Assembly (NCBI RefSeq): GCF_900609055.1
Contig: NZ_UXAW01000033.1
Coordinates: forward strand, 1 to 64,000
DNA: 64,000 nucleotides
Direction: 5' to 3'
Source of the DNA: Pseudogemmobacter humi
GTDB lineage: Bacteria; Pseudomonadota; Alphaproteobacteria; Rhodobacterales; Rhodobacteraceae
A program made the translations under genes and the position numbers. Within the stretch, counting starts at the first letter, position 1, and every line of letters starts with the position of its first letter. The notes beneath the pieces are model-generated. The model made no database searches, was not told the origin of the DNA, and was given only the letters and a program-made list of their open reading frames with translations. This document shows positions 10,250-17,385 of the stretch, one piece after another.

Positions 10250-11427
10250 TGGCAGAGCCCTCGCCCCCCCTCCGCGTGATCGGCACCTCGGCCACCCTCA
10301 CCGCCGGGCTGCGCCGCCGTGCCCAAACTGAGCTGCCCTTCCCGATCAGCTTCGAGGTGCTCGACGGCGTGGCCTGCCAGCGCCGCGGCGTCATGGCGCC
10401 CGAGAGTTTCGATGTCTACGATCAGTGGTTCCACTCGCTCGACCTTCTCTGGACCGCCGTCTCGATCCGCCCGATCGACACCGCCCGCATCCGCCGCTGG
10501 CCGCAGGTCCGCATCGCAGGTGCCGGTTCGCATCTCGGGCGCGGCTACGGCACCCGGCCGGGCGATGTGCTTTTCGTCCGGCCCGACCGCACCCTCGGCC
10601 CCGCCCCGTCGCCGGATCAGCCCGCGCAGATCGCCATGCTGCCCACCACCTACAATATGGACAGTTTCGCCTTCACCCCCGAGGTCGCCCGCCTGCGCCG
10701 CAAGGACGAGGCCCAAAGCTGGGCCTGGCTGCTCGACGACCGCTGGCATGGCCGCTGCGCGATGGCCCAGGACCCCGCCGCCAGCGTGGTGGAACTGGCG
10801 CTTGCCGCGCGCTCGGCCGGGCTGATGCAGATCGAAGACCCGGGCGATCTGTCCATCGAAGAGATCGACGCGCTTTTCGCCCATCTGATGCGGCTGAAAC
10901 GCTCGGGCCATTTCGGGCGGTTCTGGGCGAGTTCCGAGGATTCGGTCCGCGTCATGGCGGGCGCGGGCTGCGCGCTCGGCTCACTCTGGTCGCCGGCCTG
11001 GTATACATTGCGCGGGATGGGCCATGACCTGACCTATGCCACCCCGGCCGAGGGTTATCGCGGCTGGCATTCCGGCATGAGCATCTCGGCCGCCGCCGAG
11101 GACGAGGCGCTGGACATGGCCTATGCCTATCTGAACTGGTGGCTCGACGGCACGCCGGGTGCGATCATGGCCCGCCAGGGCTATTACATGTCGGTGGTCG
11201 AGCCTTTGCGCGACACGCTTTCCCCCGCCGAATGGGCCTGGTGGTATGGCGGCGAGCCGGCCACCGAGGATCTGCCCGGCCTCGATCTGCCGGTGGTGGT
11301 GCGCAAAGGCGAGCGGCGCGAGGGCGGCAGCTATCTGGAGCGGGAATCCCGCGTCACCGCCTGGTCGACCATCATGCCCGAACACAATTACCTGGCGCGG
11401 CGCTGGCGCGAGTTCATCGAGGGCTGA
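10249..11427 (+). CDS. Leaderless (cytoplasmic) paralog of the ABC substrate-binding protein
   Basis: A 392-residue protein homologous through much of its length to the exported binding protein at 7748-9043. Shared blocks include EGYRGW, AYxYLNW, ARQGYY, the EWxxWYxG and ATED run, GGS and the terminal RWxEFI. It starts MAEPSPPLRVIGTSATLT with no Sec, Tat or lipoprotein signal, so it should stay in the cytoplasm. Its ATG overlaps the stop of the GntR gene. The simplest reading is a ligand sensor that binds the imported compound and works with the GntR protein. That function is inferred; an enzymatic role or a binding protein with a mis-set start is less likely. Confidence 0.82.
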   Translation: MAEPSPPLRVIGTSATLTAGLRRRAQTELPFPISFEVLDGVACQRRGVMAPESFDVYDQWFHSLDLLWTAVSIRPIDTARIRRWPQVRIAGAGSHLGRGYGTRPGDVLFVRPDRTLGPAPSPDQPAQIAMLPTTYNMDSFAFTPEVARLRRKDEAQSWAWLLDDRWHGRCAMAQDPAASVVELALAARSAGLMQIEDPGDLSIEEIDALFAHLMRLKRSGHFGRFWASSEDSVRVMAGAGCALGSLWSPAWYTLRGMGHDLTYATPAEGYRGWHSGMSISAAAEDEALDMAYAYLNWWLDGTPGAIMARQGYYMSVVEPLRDTLSPAEWAWWYGGEPATEDLPGLDLPVVVRKGERREGGSYLERESRVTAWSTIMPEHNYLARRWREFIEG

Positions 11428-11464
11428 GCTTGCCCCCCGCCCCGATCCGGGGCAGAACCCCGCC

Positions 11465-12238
11465 ATGGACAGCCTGTTCTTCATCGCCTCGAAACTGGCT
11501 TGGGGCCTGCTTCAGCCCGGCAGCTGGCTGGTGGGCGCCTCGGCGCTGGCGCTTCTCGGCCTGATCCTGAACCGCCGCCGCCTCGCGCTGATCGCCGGAT
11601 CGCTCGGCCTTGCGCTGACGCTTGGCTTCGCTGCGCTGCCGGTGGGCGACCGGCTGATCCACAGCCTGGAATCGCGCTGGCCGCTGCCGGTGGACCCCGC
11701 CAGCGTCACCGGCATCATCGTGCTCGGCGGCGCCGAAGAGACCGTCTTCGTGCCGCCCGGCGCCCAGATCCGCCTCAACGAGGGTGCCGAGCGCTTCACC
11801 GAGGGCCTTCGCCTCGCGCTGCGCTACCCCGAGGCGAAGCTGGTGTTCACCGGCGGCTATGCCAGTCTGACCAGCCGCCACGGCAACCAGGGCGAGCCGG
11901 TGGCGCTGCGCTTTTACCGCGATCTCGGCATCGACCCCGCGCGCCTCGTGCTGGAAACCGCCTCGCGCAACACCGCCGAGAACGCGCGCCTGACGCTTGA
12001 TCTGGTGCAGCCCGCCCCGGGCGAGACCTGGCTTCTGGTGACCAGCGCCTTCCACATGCAGCGCGCCCTGCTCAGCTTCGAGGCCGCGGGCTGGACCGGC
12101 CTCATCCCCTGGCCGGTCGATTACCGCGCCGATCCCTCGCGCCTCGTGATCTGGGATTTCCCGCGCAACCTGCGCCTGACCAGCGTGGCCTTGCGCGAAT
12201 ATATCGGCCTGATCGCCTATTCCGTCTTCACCCCCTGA
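11465..12238 (+). CDS. YdcF/SanA/ElyC-family membrane protein (DUF218)
   Basis: A 257-residue protein with two or three N-terminal membrane helices (about 10-60) and a C-terminal DUF218 domain. Family motifs are visible: GIIVLGGAEE, the SRNTAENA loop and TSAFHMQRA. Relatives act in envelope polymer metabolism at the inner membrane, with an uncertain reaction. It follows the leaderless binding protein by 37 bp. Its end overlaps the convergent GlxA-like gene by 22 bp. Confidence 0.88.
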   Translation: MDSLFFIASKLAWGLLQPGSWLVGASALALLGLILNRRRLALIAGSLGLALTLGFAALPVGDRLIHSLESRWPLPVDPASVTGIIVLGGAEETVFVPPGAQIRLNEGAERFTEGLRLALRYPEAKLVFTGGYASLTSRHGNQGEPVALRFYRDLGIDPARLVLETASRNTAENARLTLDLVQPAPGETWLLVTSAFHMQRALLSFEAAGWTGLIPWPVDYRADPSRLVIWDFPRNLRLTSVALREYIGLIAYSVFTP

Positions 12239-13248
12239 GGCACCGCCTGCCCCGGGAAATGCGTGTATTTCCCCGGCGCCACCCCGTATTTGCGCCGGAA
12301 GCTCTTGGCGAAATGCGAGGCCGAGACATAGCCGCAGGCCACCGCCACCTCCATCACGCTCATATTGGTTTCCGACAGCAGCATCCGGCCATGCGCCAGC
12401 CGCAGCCCGTTCAGATATTGCACCGGAGTCATTCCCAGCCAGCGCCGGAACAGCCGCTGCACCTGGCGCGGCGTCACCCCCACATGATCGGCGCAATCGT
12501 CCAGCCGGAAATCCTCGGCCAGGTGGCTCTCCAGCCAGGCCACCGCCTTGACCACATGCTCGTTGCGGGTGCCAAGCCGCGCCGCCAGCGACGGCATCTG
12601 ATCGTCGCTGGGCAGCCGCAGATGCGTCAGCAGGCACATGTTCATCACCGCCTGGGCCAGTTCCGGCCCGTAATGGTCCGAGATCAGCTTGAGCCCCAGT
12701 TCCGCCGCCGCCACCCCGCCCGCGCAGGTGATCACCCGGTTGTCGATGCAATAGACCCGCCGCACCGGCTCCAGCTCGGGCCAGAGTTCGCGAAAGCCGG
12801 GGATGTTTTCCCAATGCAGGGTGAACTGGCGGTCCTTCAGGATCCCGGCCCGCGCCAGCGCATAGGCGCCGGTGCACAGGCTGCCCACCGTGCGCCCGCG
12901 CCGCCACTGCACCCGCACCCAGTCGGCCAGCCGCCGGCTGCTGTTCATCTCGGGCTCGACCCCGCCGCAGATCAGCACGAAGCCCGAGGGCGCCTCGGAG
13001 GGCAGCGCCCCGTCCACCATCATCCGCATCCCGTTCGAGGCCGTCACCGGCTCGCCGTCGCCCGAGAACACCGACCATTCGAACAGCGTCTTGCCCGAAA
13101 GCTGGTTCGCCACCCGCAGGGGCTCCATCGCCGAGGTGAAGGCCAGCATGGTGAACTGTGGCATCAGCACGAAAGAGACCGAGACCGGATCGCCCTTATG
13201 CGCCACATCCAGATGCGCCACGCCGCGCGCGACGAATTTCCGCTCCAT
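12217..13248 (-). CDS. GlxA-like AraC-family regulator with DJ-1/PfpI domain
   Basis: A 343-residue regulator. An N-terminal class I glutamine-amidotransferase-like domain (about 15-200) contains GSLCTGAYALARAGIL. An AraC double helix-turn-helix occupies about 235-330 (VTPRQVQRLFRRWLG and SASHFAKSFRRKYG). Members of this group control glycine betaine, carnitine or arginine use. The start MERKFVARGVAHL at 13248 lies 11 bp after the stop of the replication initiator gene on the same strand, so it may be read from that message. The target is unknown. Confidence 0.87.
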   Translation of the reverse strand: MERKFVARGVAHLDVAHKGDPVSVSFVLMPQFTMLAFTSAMEPLRVANQLSGKTLFEWSVFSGDGEPVTASNGMRMMVDGALPSEAPSGFVLICGGVEPEMNSSRRLADWVRVQWRRGRTVGSLCTGAYALARAGILKDRQFTLHWENIPGFRELWPELEPVRRVYCIDNRVITCAGGVAAAELGLKLISDHYGPELAQAVMNMCLLTHLRLPSDDQMPSLAARLGTRNEHVVKAVAWLESHLAEDFRLDDCADHVGVTPRQVQRLFRRWLGMTPVQYLNGLRLAHGRMLLSETNMSVMEVAVACGYVSASHFAKSFRRKYGVAPGKYTHFPGQAVPQGVKTE

Positions 13249-13259
13249 CCCCCACCCCC

Positions 13260-14414
13260 TCACAATCCCTCGGTCCCGTCGAATGCGCCGGGCGAGACTT
13301 CCTCCCAGAAAGCGGCAATCGCTTCGGCGTTCAAGGCCGACATCCATCCGTGCCGCTCGAAATCGTCATGCCGCGGCCCCGACAGCCGCGCAAGGAACAT
13401 CCGCCGGTCGGCGTCGCGCTGCGTCGGCGTGCGGGCCGCGGCCAGGGCCTGGATCCGCTCCAGCCTCTGCGCGCGCGGCGACAACGGCGCCTTAGGGTCT
13501 CGCGGCGAAACCCCCGGCTCCGATTCCCCGCCCTCCTCCGCCACGTAATCCAGCTTATGGCGCAGATGCGGCTCGCCGTGCTCTGCAATCCACTGCCGCG
13601 CCAGCCGGTCGGAAACCCCAAGCGCCCGCAGCCTTGCATAGACCTCGGTATTGCGGTGCCCCTCGCCATCGTCCGGATCCAGGATCGAAAGCTGCGGATT
13701 TTCCGCGATGCGGAAGCGGATTTCCGTCACCACCCGGCCCATCTTGCGCAGTTCCGGCGTGACGACGATGTTCGAGGTCTTGTTCACCCCGGCCACCGCC
13801 GGTTTGATGATCCGCGCGTTCAGATGTTTGAACTCGTCGTAATAGGGGCTGTCGGCCACCCCCATCAGCCGCCGGAACAGATCCGGCGTCCACCAGCCGG
13901 TCGAGCCCCTGCGCACGAAACGATAGCAATTCTCATAAAGCGCCAGCGCATGGCCAGAGGTAAACCGCCGCTGGATGTTCAGATTGATCAGCGCAAAGAC
14001 CCTGGGGTCGTGCAACTTCTCGGCCAGCGCGGGCGAATAGGCATATTCGCAGACGCCCCCCTTCAGCCGCGCATAAGCCAGCAGCGCCGAGACCCCCCAT
14101 TCCTTCTGGCCCCCGGCATCTGGCATGTCCCATTCCGCGACCGCCTCAGCCAGCCCGCGCAGAGACGCTTTCAGCGTCTCCATATCGTTGGAATTATAGC
14201 CAATCATCAGGCAGAGCGTGCGCGCGTCGATCTGGTGGCGCGGCTGCGAGGTCAGCGTGTCATAGGCGTTCAGCAGCAGCACGTTCGACAGCTTGCGCTG
14301 CAAGAGCGTCAGCTTGCCCGAGACATGGATCGCCGCGACAGGTTTCTTCACCGCGCCCCGCCGCAGGGGGGCGGTCAGCCGCTCGCGCGGGATATCCCCG
14401 ATCTGACTGTCCAT
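13260..14414 (-). CDS. repB: Plasmid-type replication initiator, Rep_3/RepB superfamily
   Basis: A 384-residue initiator with the features of alphaproteobacterial RepB-type replicases. There are two winged-helix regions (about 35-130 and 150-265, with RRFTSGHALALYENCYR and YYDEFKHLNARIIKPAV), and a charged C-terminal tail. Such proteins bind origin iterons and load the replisome. The start at 14414 (MDSQIGDIPRERL) is preferred over the longer frame to 14516, which would run through the candidate iterons. It is divergent from parA across the origin region. This family marks extrachromosomal replicons and chromids in Rhodobacteraceae. Confidence 0.88.
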   Translation of the reverse strand: MDSQIGDIPRERLTAPLRRGAVKKPVAAIHVSGKLTLLQRKLSNVLLLNAYDTLTSQPRHQIDARTLCLMIGYNSNDMETLKASLRGLAEAVAEWDMPDAGGQKEWGVSALLAYARLKGGVCEYAYSPALAEKLHDPRVFALINLNIQRRFTSGHALALYENCYRFVRRGSTGWWTPDLFRRLMGVADSPYYDEFKHLNARIIKPAVAGVNKTSNIVVTPELRKMGRVVTEIRFRIAENPQLSILDPDDGEGHRNTEVYARLRALGVSDRLARQWIAEHGEPHLRHKLDYVAEEGGESEPGVSPRDPKAPLSPRAQRLERIQALAAARTPTQRDADRRMFLARLSGPRHDDFERHGWMSALNAEAIAAFWEEVSPGAFDGTEGL

Positions 14415-14489
14415 ACACGCGCGCCCCGTCCCGAATCCGGGCATGCGGATCATCCGGCAAAAGGTATCCGATTGCAATAAGACTGCGGG

Positions 14490-14526
14490 AACCTTTGGCG
14501 CTCCTGTAAACGGCAACCTTTGCGCC
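14490..14526. repeat. Candidate iterons upstream of repB
   Basis: A pair of near-identical 12-mers, AACCTTTGGCGC and AACCTTTGCGCC, in direct orientation with 25 bp between their starts, about 75 bp upstream of the repB start. The spacing is close to two helical turns, as expected of initiator binding sites. There are only two good copies, so this is moderate evidence. Confidence 0.5.
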
Positions 14527-14629
14527 CGGGAGTGGAAGCATGGGTTTTGCTAAGACATTGAGTAATATTAATTATTTCGACGTAAAAGAATTTCAAAAAG
14601 AAGAAAGATCCCGAAACAGCGCCGTTCTT

Positions 14630-14643
14630 CCTGAATATTCAGG
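14630..14643. repeat. Perfect 14-bp palindrome in origin region
   Basis: CCTGAATATTCAGG, extended to TTCCTGAATATTCAGG-G-AA, at the edge of the AT-rich segment and about 90 bp upstream of parA. It could be a parS-like centromere, an operator for ParA/RepB autoregulation, or an origin element. Confidence 0.5.
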
Positions 14644-14733
14644 GAATCAGAGGACCTTCGCGATTCACAACTGTTCCACCATGTGCCATAGTTCGCCGCA
14701 TATCCCGGGAAACAACGGACATCGCGCGGCACA

Positions 14734-16134
14734 ATGGCACAGAAACCAGGCCTTCGCCCCAAAGCCGATCTGCCGCCTTATTTCAGCATCGACCCGGCGC
14801 AGGCCGCGCGCAAGCTGGCCGGTCCGATCGACGCGCCCCGCTTCGCCAAGGCCGCCGCCTTCGCCACCCGCGGCCGCGACGATCTCGCCCGCCGCGGCTA
14901 TGCGCCCGATGGCAAGAAGCGCCTGCGCCGCTTCTCGACATGGGAGGTGTGCCGCTATCTGATCCCGGTCAACCCGGCCCATCTGCGCCGCGTGCTGCGC
15001 CTCAACCCCGATCTGCCGCAGGGCGAGGGCGAGGGCGGCTCGAAATGGTTCACGCTGGACGAGGTGCTGGCCCTGCGCGACCATTTCGCCGCCGAGGGCG
15101 CGCGCGGACGCGAATACCGCGCCTGGCGCCCCGAGGGCCTGCCCGCCAAGGTCGTCGCCATCGCCAATTTCAAGGGCGGCGTCGGCAAGACCTCCACCGC
15201 CGCCCATCTCGCCATGTCCGCGGCACTCGACGGCTACCGGGTGCTGGTCGTCGATCTCGACAGCCAGGGCTCGATGACCTCGATCATTGGCGGCAAGGTC
15301 GAGGACGAATGGCAGACCGTCTTCCCCCTCCTCGCCCGCAACTATGCCCTGCGCCTGCAAGAGGAAAACGAGGCGCGTGTCGCCGCCGGGGACGCTCCGT
15401 TTACCTTTGACGAAACTCTGACCGAGGCGCTGAAGGTTTCGCCGCGAAACCTGGTGCAGAAGACCCATTGGCCGAACATCGACCTGATCGGCGCCCAGCT
15501 CAACCTCTACTGGGCCGAGTTCCAGGTCCCGGTCTGGCGGATGCAGCTCCGGTCCTGGGCCTTGTGGGACGCGCTCTCCAACGCCCTTTCCGAAGGCGGG
15601 CTGCTGGATGAATACGACATCATCCTGCTCGATACCCCCCCTGCCCTCGGCTATCTGACGATCAATGCGCTGGCCGCCGCCGACATCCTGCTGGTCCCCC
15701 TCGGCGCCTCTTTCCTCGAATTCGATTCGACCGGGCGCTTTTTCGATATGATCTACTCGACCTTCGCCTCGATCGAAGAGGGCGAGAATCGCGCCCGCCG
15801 CGCCGATGGCCTGCCTGAGATGCGCTTTGAATGGGATGCGGTCCGGGCGCTGATCACCCGCTTCGACCCCTCGCAGCAGACCGATCTGGCCAACGTGATC
15901 CAGGCCTGGTTCGGCGATTTCATGACCACCTGCCGCCAGGAGATGACCGCTATGATCGGCCAGGCCGGCGAGCAGGTCTCAGGCATCTACGAGACCGATT
16001 ATCGCGACTACAACCGCGAGACCTGGGTCCGGGGCCGCGAGCCCTTCGACCGCACCTGGGCCGAGGTCAAGGAGGTGATCCTTGGCGCCTGGTGGCGCGA
16101 CCAGCAGCTTGCCAAAGCCGCAGAGGAGGGCTGA
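14734..16134 (+). CDS. parA: Plasmid partition ATPase ParA (type Ia, RepB-replicon type)
   Basis: A 466-residue ParA-type ATPase. About 140 N-terminal residues carry a DNA-binding region (RFSTWEVCRYLIP, reminiscent of MerR-like helices). The deviant Walker A KGGVGKTS starts near residue 147, Walker A' is VLVVDLDSQGS and Walker B is DIILLDTPPALG. It drives segregation of the replicon together with ParB and may repress its own operon. The parB gene follows at once. It is the first gene of the plus-strand partition operon facing away from repB. Confidence 0.93.
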   Translation: MAQKPGLRPKADLPPYFSIDPAQAARKLAGPIDAPRFAKAAAFATRGRDDLARRGYAPDGKKRLRRFSTWEVCRYLIPVNPAHLRRVLRLNPDLPQGEGEGGSKWFTLDEVLALRDHFAAEGARGREYRAWRPEGLPAKVVAIANFKGGVGKTSTAAHLAMSAALDGYRVLVVDLDSQGSMTSIIGGKVEDEWQTVFPLLARNYALRLQEENEARVAAGDAPFTFDETLTEALKVSPRNLVQKTHWPNIDLIGAQLNLYWAEFQVPVWRMQLRSWALWDALSNALSEGGLLDEYDIILLDTPPALGYLTINALAAADILLVPLGASFLEFDSTGRFFDMIYSTFASIEEGENRARRADGLPEMRFEWDAVRALITRFDPSQQTDLANVIQAWFGDFMTTCRQEMTAMIGQAGEQVSGIYETDYRDYNRETWVRGREPFDRTWAEVKEVILGAWWRDQQLAKAAEEG

Positions 16135-16271
16135 TCCATGGCCAGACGCCGCACCCGGTCGCCCCCATCGCCCAGGTCGCCGCCGAGACCGCCTCGGAGC
16201 GCGCCGAGGCCGCCCGCGACCGCCAGGACGCCGGCGCCTTCCGCTACGCCCGCGCGCGCGGCCTTGTCCTC

Positions 16272-17105
16272 ATGGAGATCCCGCTCGACGAGATCGAGGC
16301 CGACGCCCTGGTCCGCGACCGCGCGGCGCTGTCGGCCGAGGAGATGGAGGAGCTGAAAAGCTCCATCGCCCGCAACGGGTTGCGCTTGCCGGTCGAGGTC
16401 TTTGCTTTGCCCGGGGGCGGCTACGGGCTTTTGTCGGGCTACCGGCGGGTGATGGCCTTTCGTGCCCTGAAAAGCCTGACCAAAGACGCGCGCTACGACC
16501 GCATCCGGGCGATCCTGCGCGAGCCCGGGGCCATGGGCGGCGCTTTCGCGGCCATGGTCGAGGAGAACGAGATCCGCGCCGGGTTGAGCCAGTTCGAGCG
16601 CGGCCGGATCGCGGTGATCGCCGCCCAGCAGGGCGCTTTCCTCAATGTCGAGGCGGCGGTGGACGGGTTGTTCCCGATGGCCTCCAGGGCCAAACGGTCG
16701 AAAATCCGCTCTTTCGCACTGATCTTCGAGGAACTGGGCGACATGCTCGCCTTCCCCGACAGCATCCGCGAGAAGGACGGGCTGCGGCTTGCCACCGCTC
16801 TGCGGGAAGGCGCCGAGGCGCGGCTGCGCGAGCATCTGGCGTGCGAACGCCCCGAGACGCCCGAGGAAGAGGCCGCGCTGATCGAGGCGGCGCTGGCGGG
16901 TCTGACCCCGAAAGCACCCGATCCGCGCAAGGGCGGGCGCCCGCGCCGGGCGGCGGCGCGGCGGGTGGTCCTGTCCTCGGGCTATGAGCTGGAGGCGCAG
17001 GAGGATGCCCGCGGCTGGTCGATCCGGCTGGGCGGCCGCATCGTGGACCGCGAACTGGTCGAGACGGTGATCCGCGAGATCAGCCGGCTGCTTGAGCGGC
17101 CCTGA
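16272..17105 (+). CDS. parB: Partition protein ParB (N-terminus apparently split by a frameshift)
   Basis: The ParB/Srx nuclease-like domain (NGLRLPVEVF, GYGLLSGYRRVMAFRAL) and helix-turn-helix region (about 120-180) are intact. From the first in-frame ATG the product is 277 residues. A good ribosome site (GAGGAGGG, 16122-16129) and ATG at 16138 lie just after the parA stop, but in a different frame; that frame reads MARRRTRSP and then diverges. The ParB frame is open upstream (VAPIAQVAAET) with no start codon. One extra C in the C5 run at 16162-16166 would join the two into a normal-length ParB. Sequencing error, true mutation or slippage are all possible. Confidence 0.85.
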   Translation: MEIPLDEIEADALVRDRAALSAEEMEELKSSIARNGLRLPVEVFALPGGGYGLLSGYRRVMAFRALKSLTKDARYDRIRAILREPGAMGGAFAAMVEENEIRAGLSQFERGRIAVIAAQQGAFLNVEAAVDGLFPMASRAKRSKIRSFALIFEELGDMLAFPDSIREKDGLRLATALREGAEARLREHLACERPETPEEEAALIEAALAGLTPKAPDPRKGGRPRRAAARRVVLSSGYELEAQEDARGWSIRLGGRIVDRELVETVIREISRLLERP

Positions 17106-17385
17106 GCAGCGCCTCGCCCGGGGCCGAGGGGCGGTAGTGCAGCCGCTGGCTGCGGGCGTCCTGGCGCAGGGGCTCGATCAGCCCGGCCTCGGCGGCGAGC
17201 GCCACGCATTCGCGCAGCACGAGGGCATGGGCGATGCCGAAGATCCGGGCGAAGCTGCGGCTGTCGGCGGCGATGCCGAGCGCATGGGCCGCGAGGATCC
17301 CGGCCCCCAAAGGCGACAGCGCCGGGGGGCCGTGGTCCAGCAGGGCGTCGGTCAGCCTGAGGCAGTCCCCGGCCGGATCGCTCAT
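17080..17385 (-). CDS. Small hypothetical protein downstream of the FdhF/YdeP gene
   Basis: A 101-residue protein that I cannot name. It is Ala/Leu-rich, with no signal peptide or membrane helix, and its helical pattern (ARIFGIAHALVLRECVALAA) is compatible with a small winged-helix fold. Its ATG overlaps the stop of the molybdoenzyme gene (4-bp overlap), so the pair is translationally coupled. Its 3' end overlaps the convergent parB end by 26 bp. A role in maturation or regulation of the oxidoreductase is plausible but unproven. Confidence 0.6.
   Translation of the reverse strand: MSDPAGDCLRLTDALLDHGPPALSPLGAGILAAHALGIAADSRSFARIFGIAHALVLRECVALAAEAGLIEPLRQDARSQRLHYRPSAPGEALLRAAQAAG

Larger units (their letters stand above)
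14415..14733. other. Probable origin of replication / partition control region
   Basis: 319 bp between divergent repB and parA. Two direct repeats, AACCTTTGGCGC (14490-14501) and AACCTTTGCGCC (14515-14526), start 25 bp apart, with a third related copy in inverse orientation near 14457-14466; these look like iterons. An AT-rich stretch follows (about 14550-14650), a likely melting region. It ends in a perfect 14-bp palindrome CCTGAATATTCAGG (14630-14643). Functional assignment is inferred from position and from how Rep_3 replicons are built. Confidence 0.7.
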
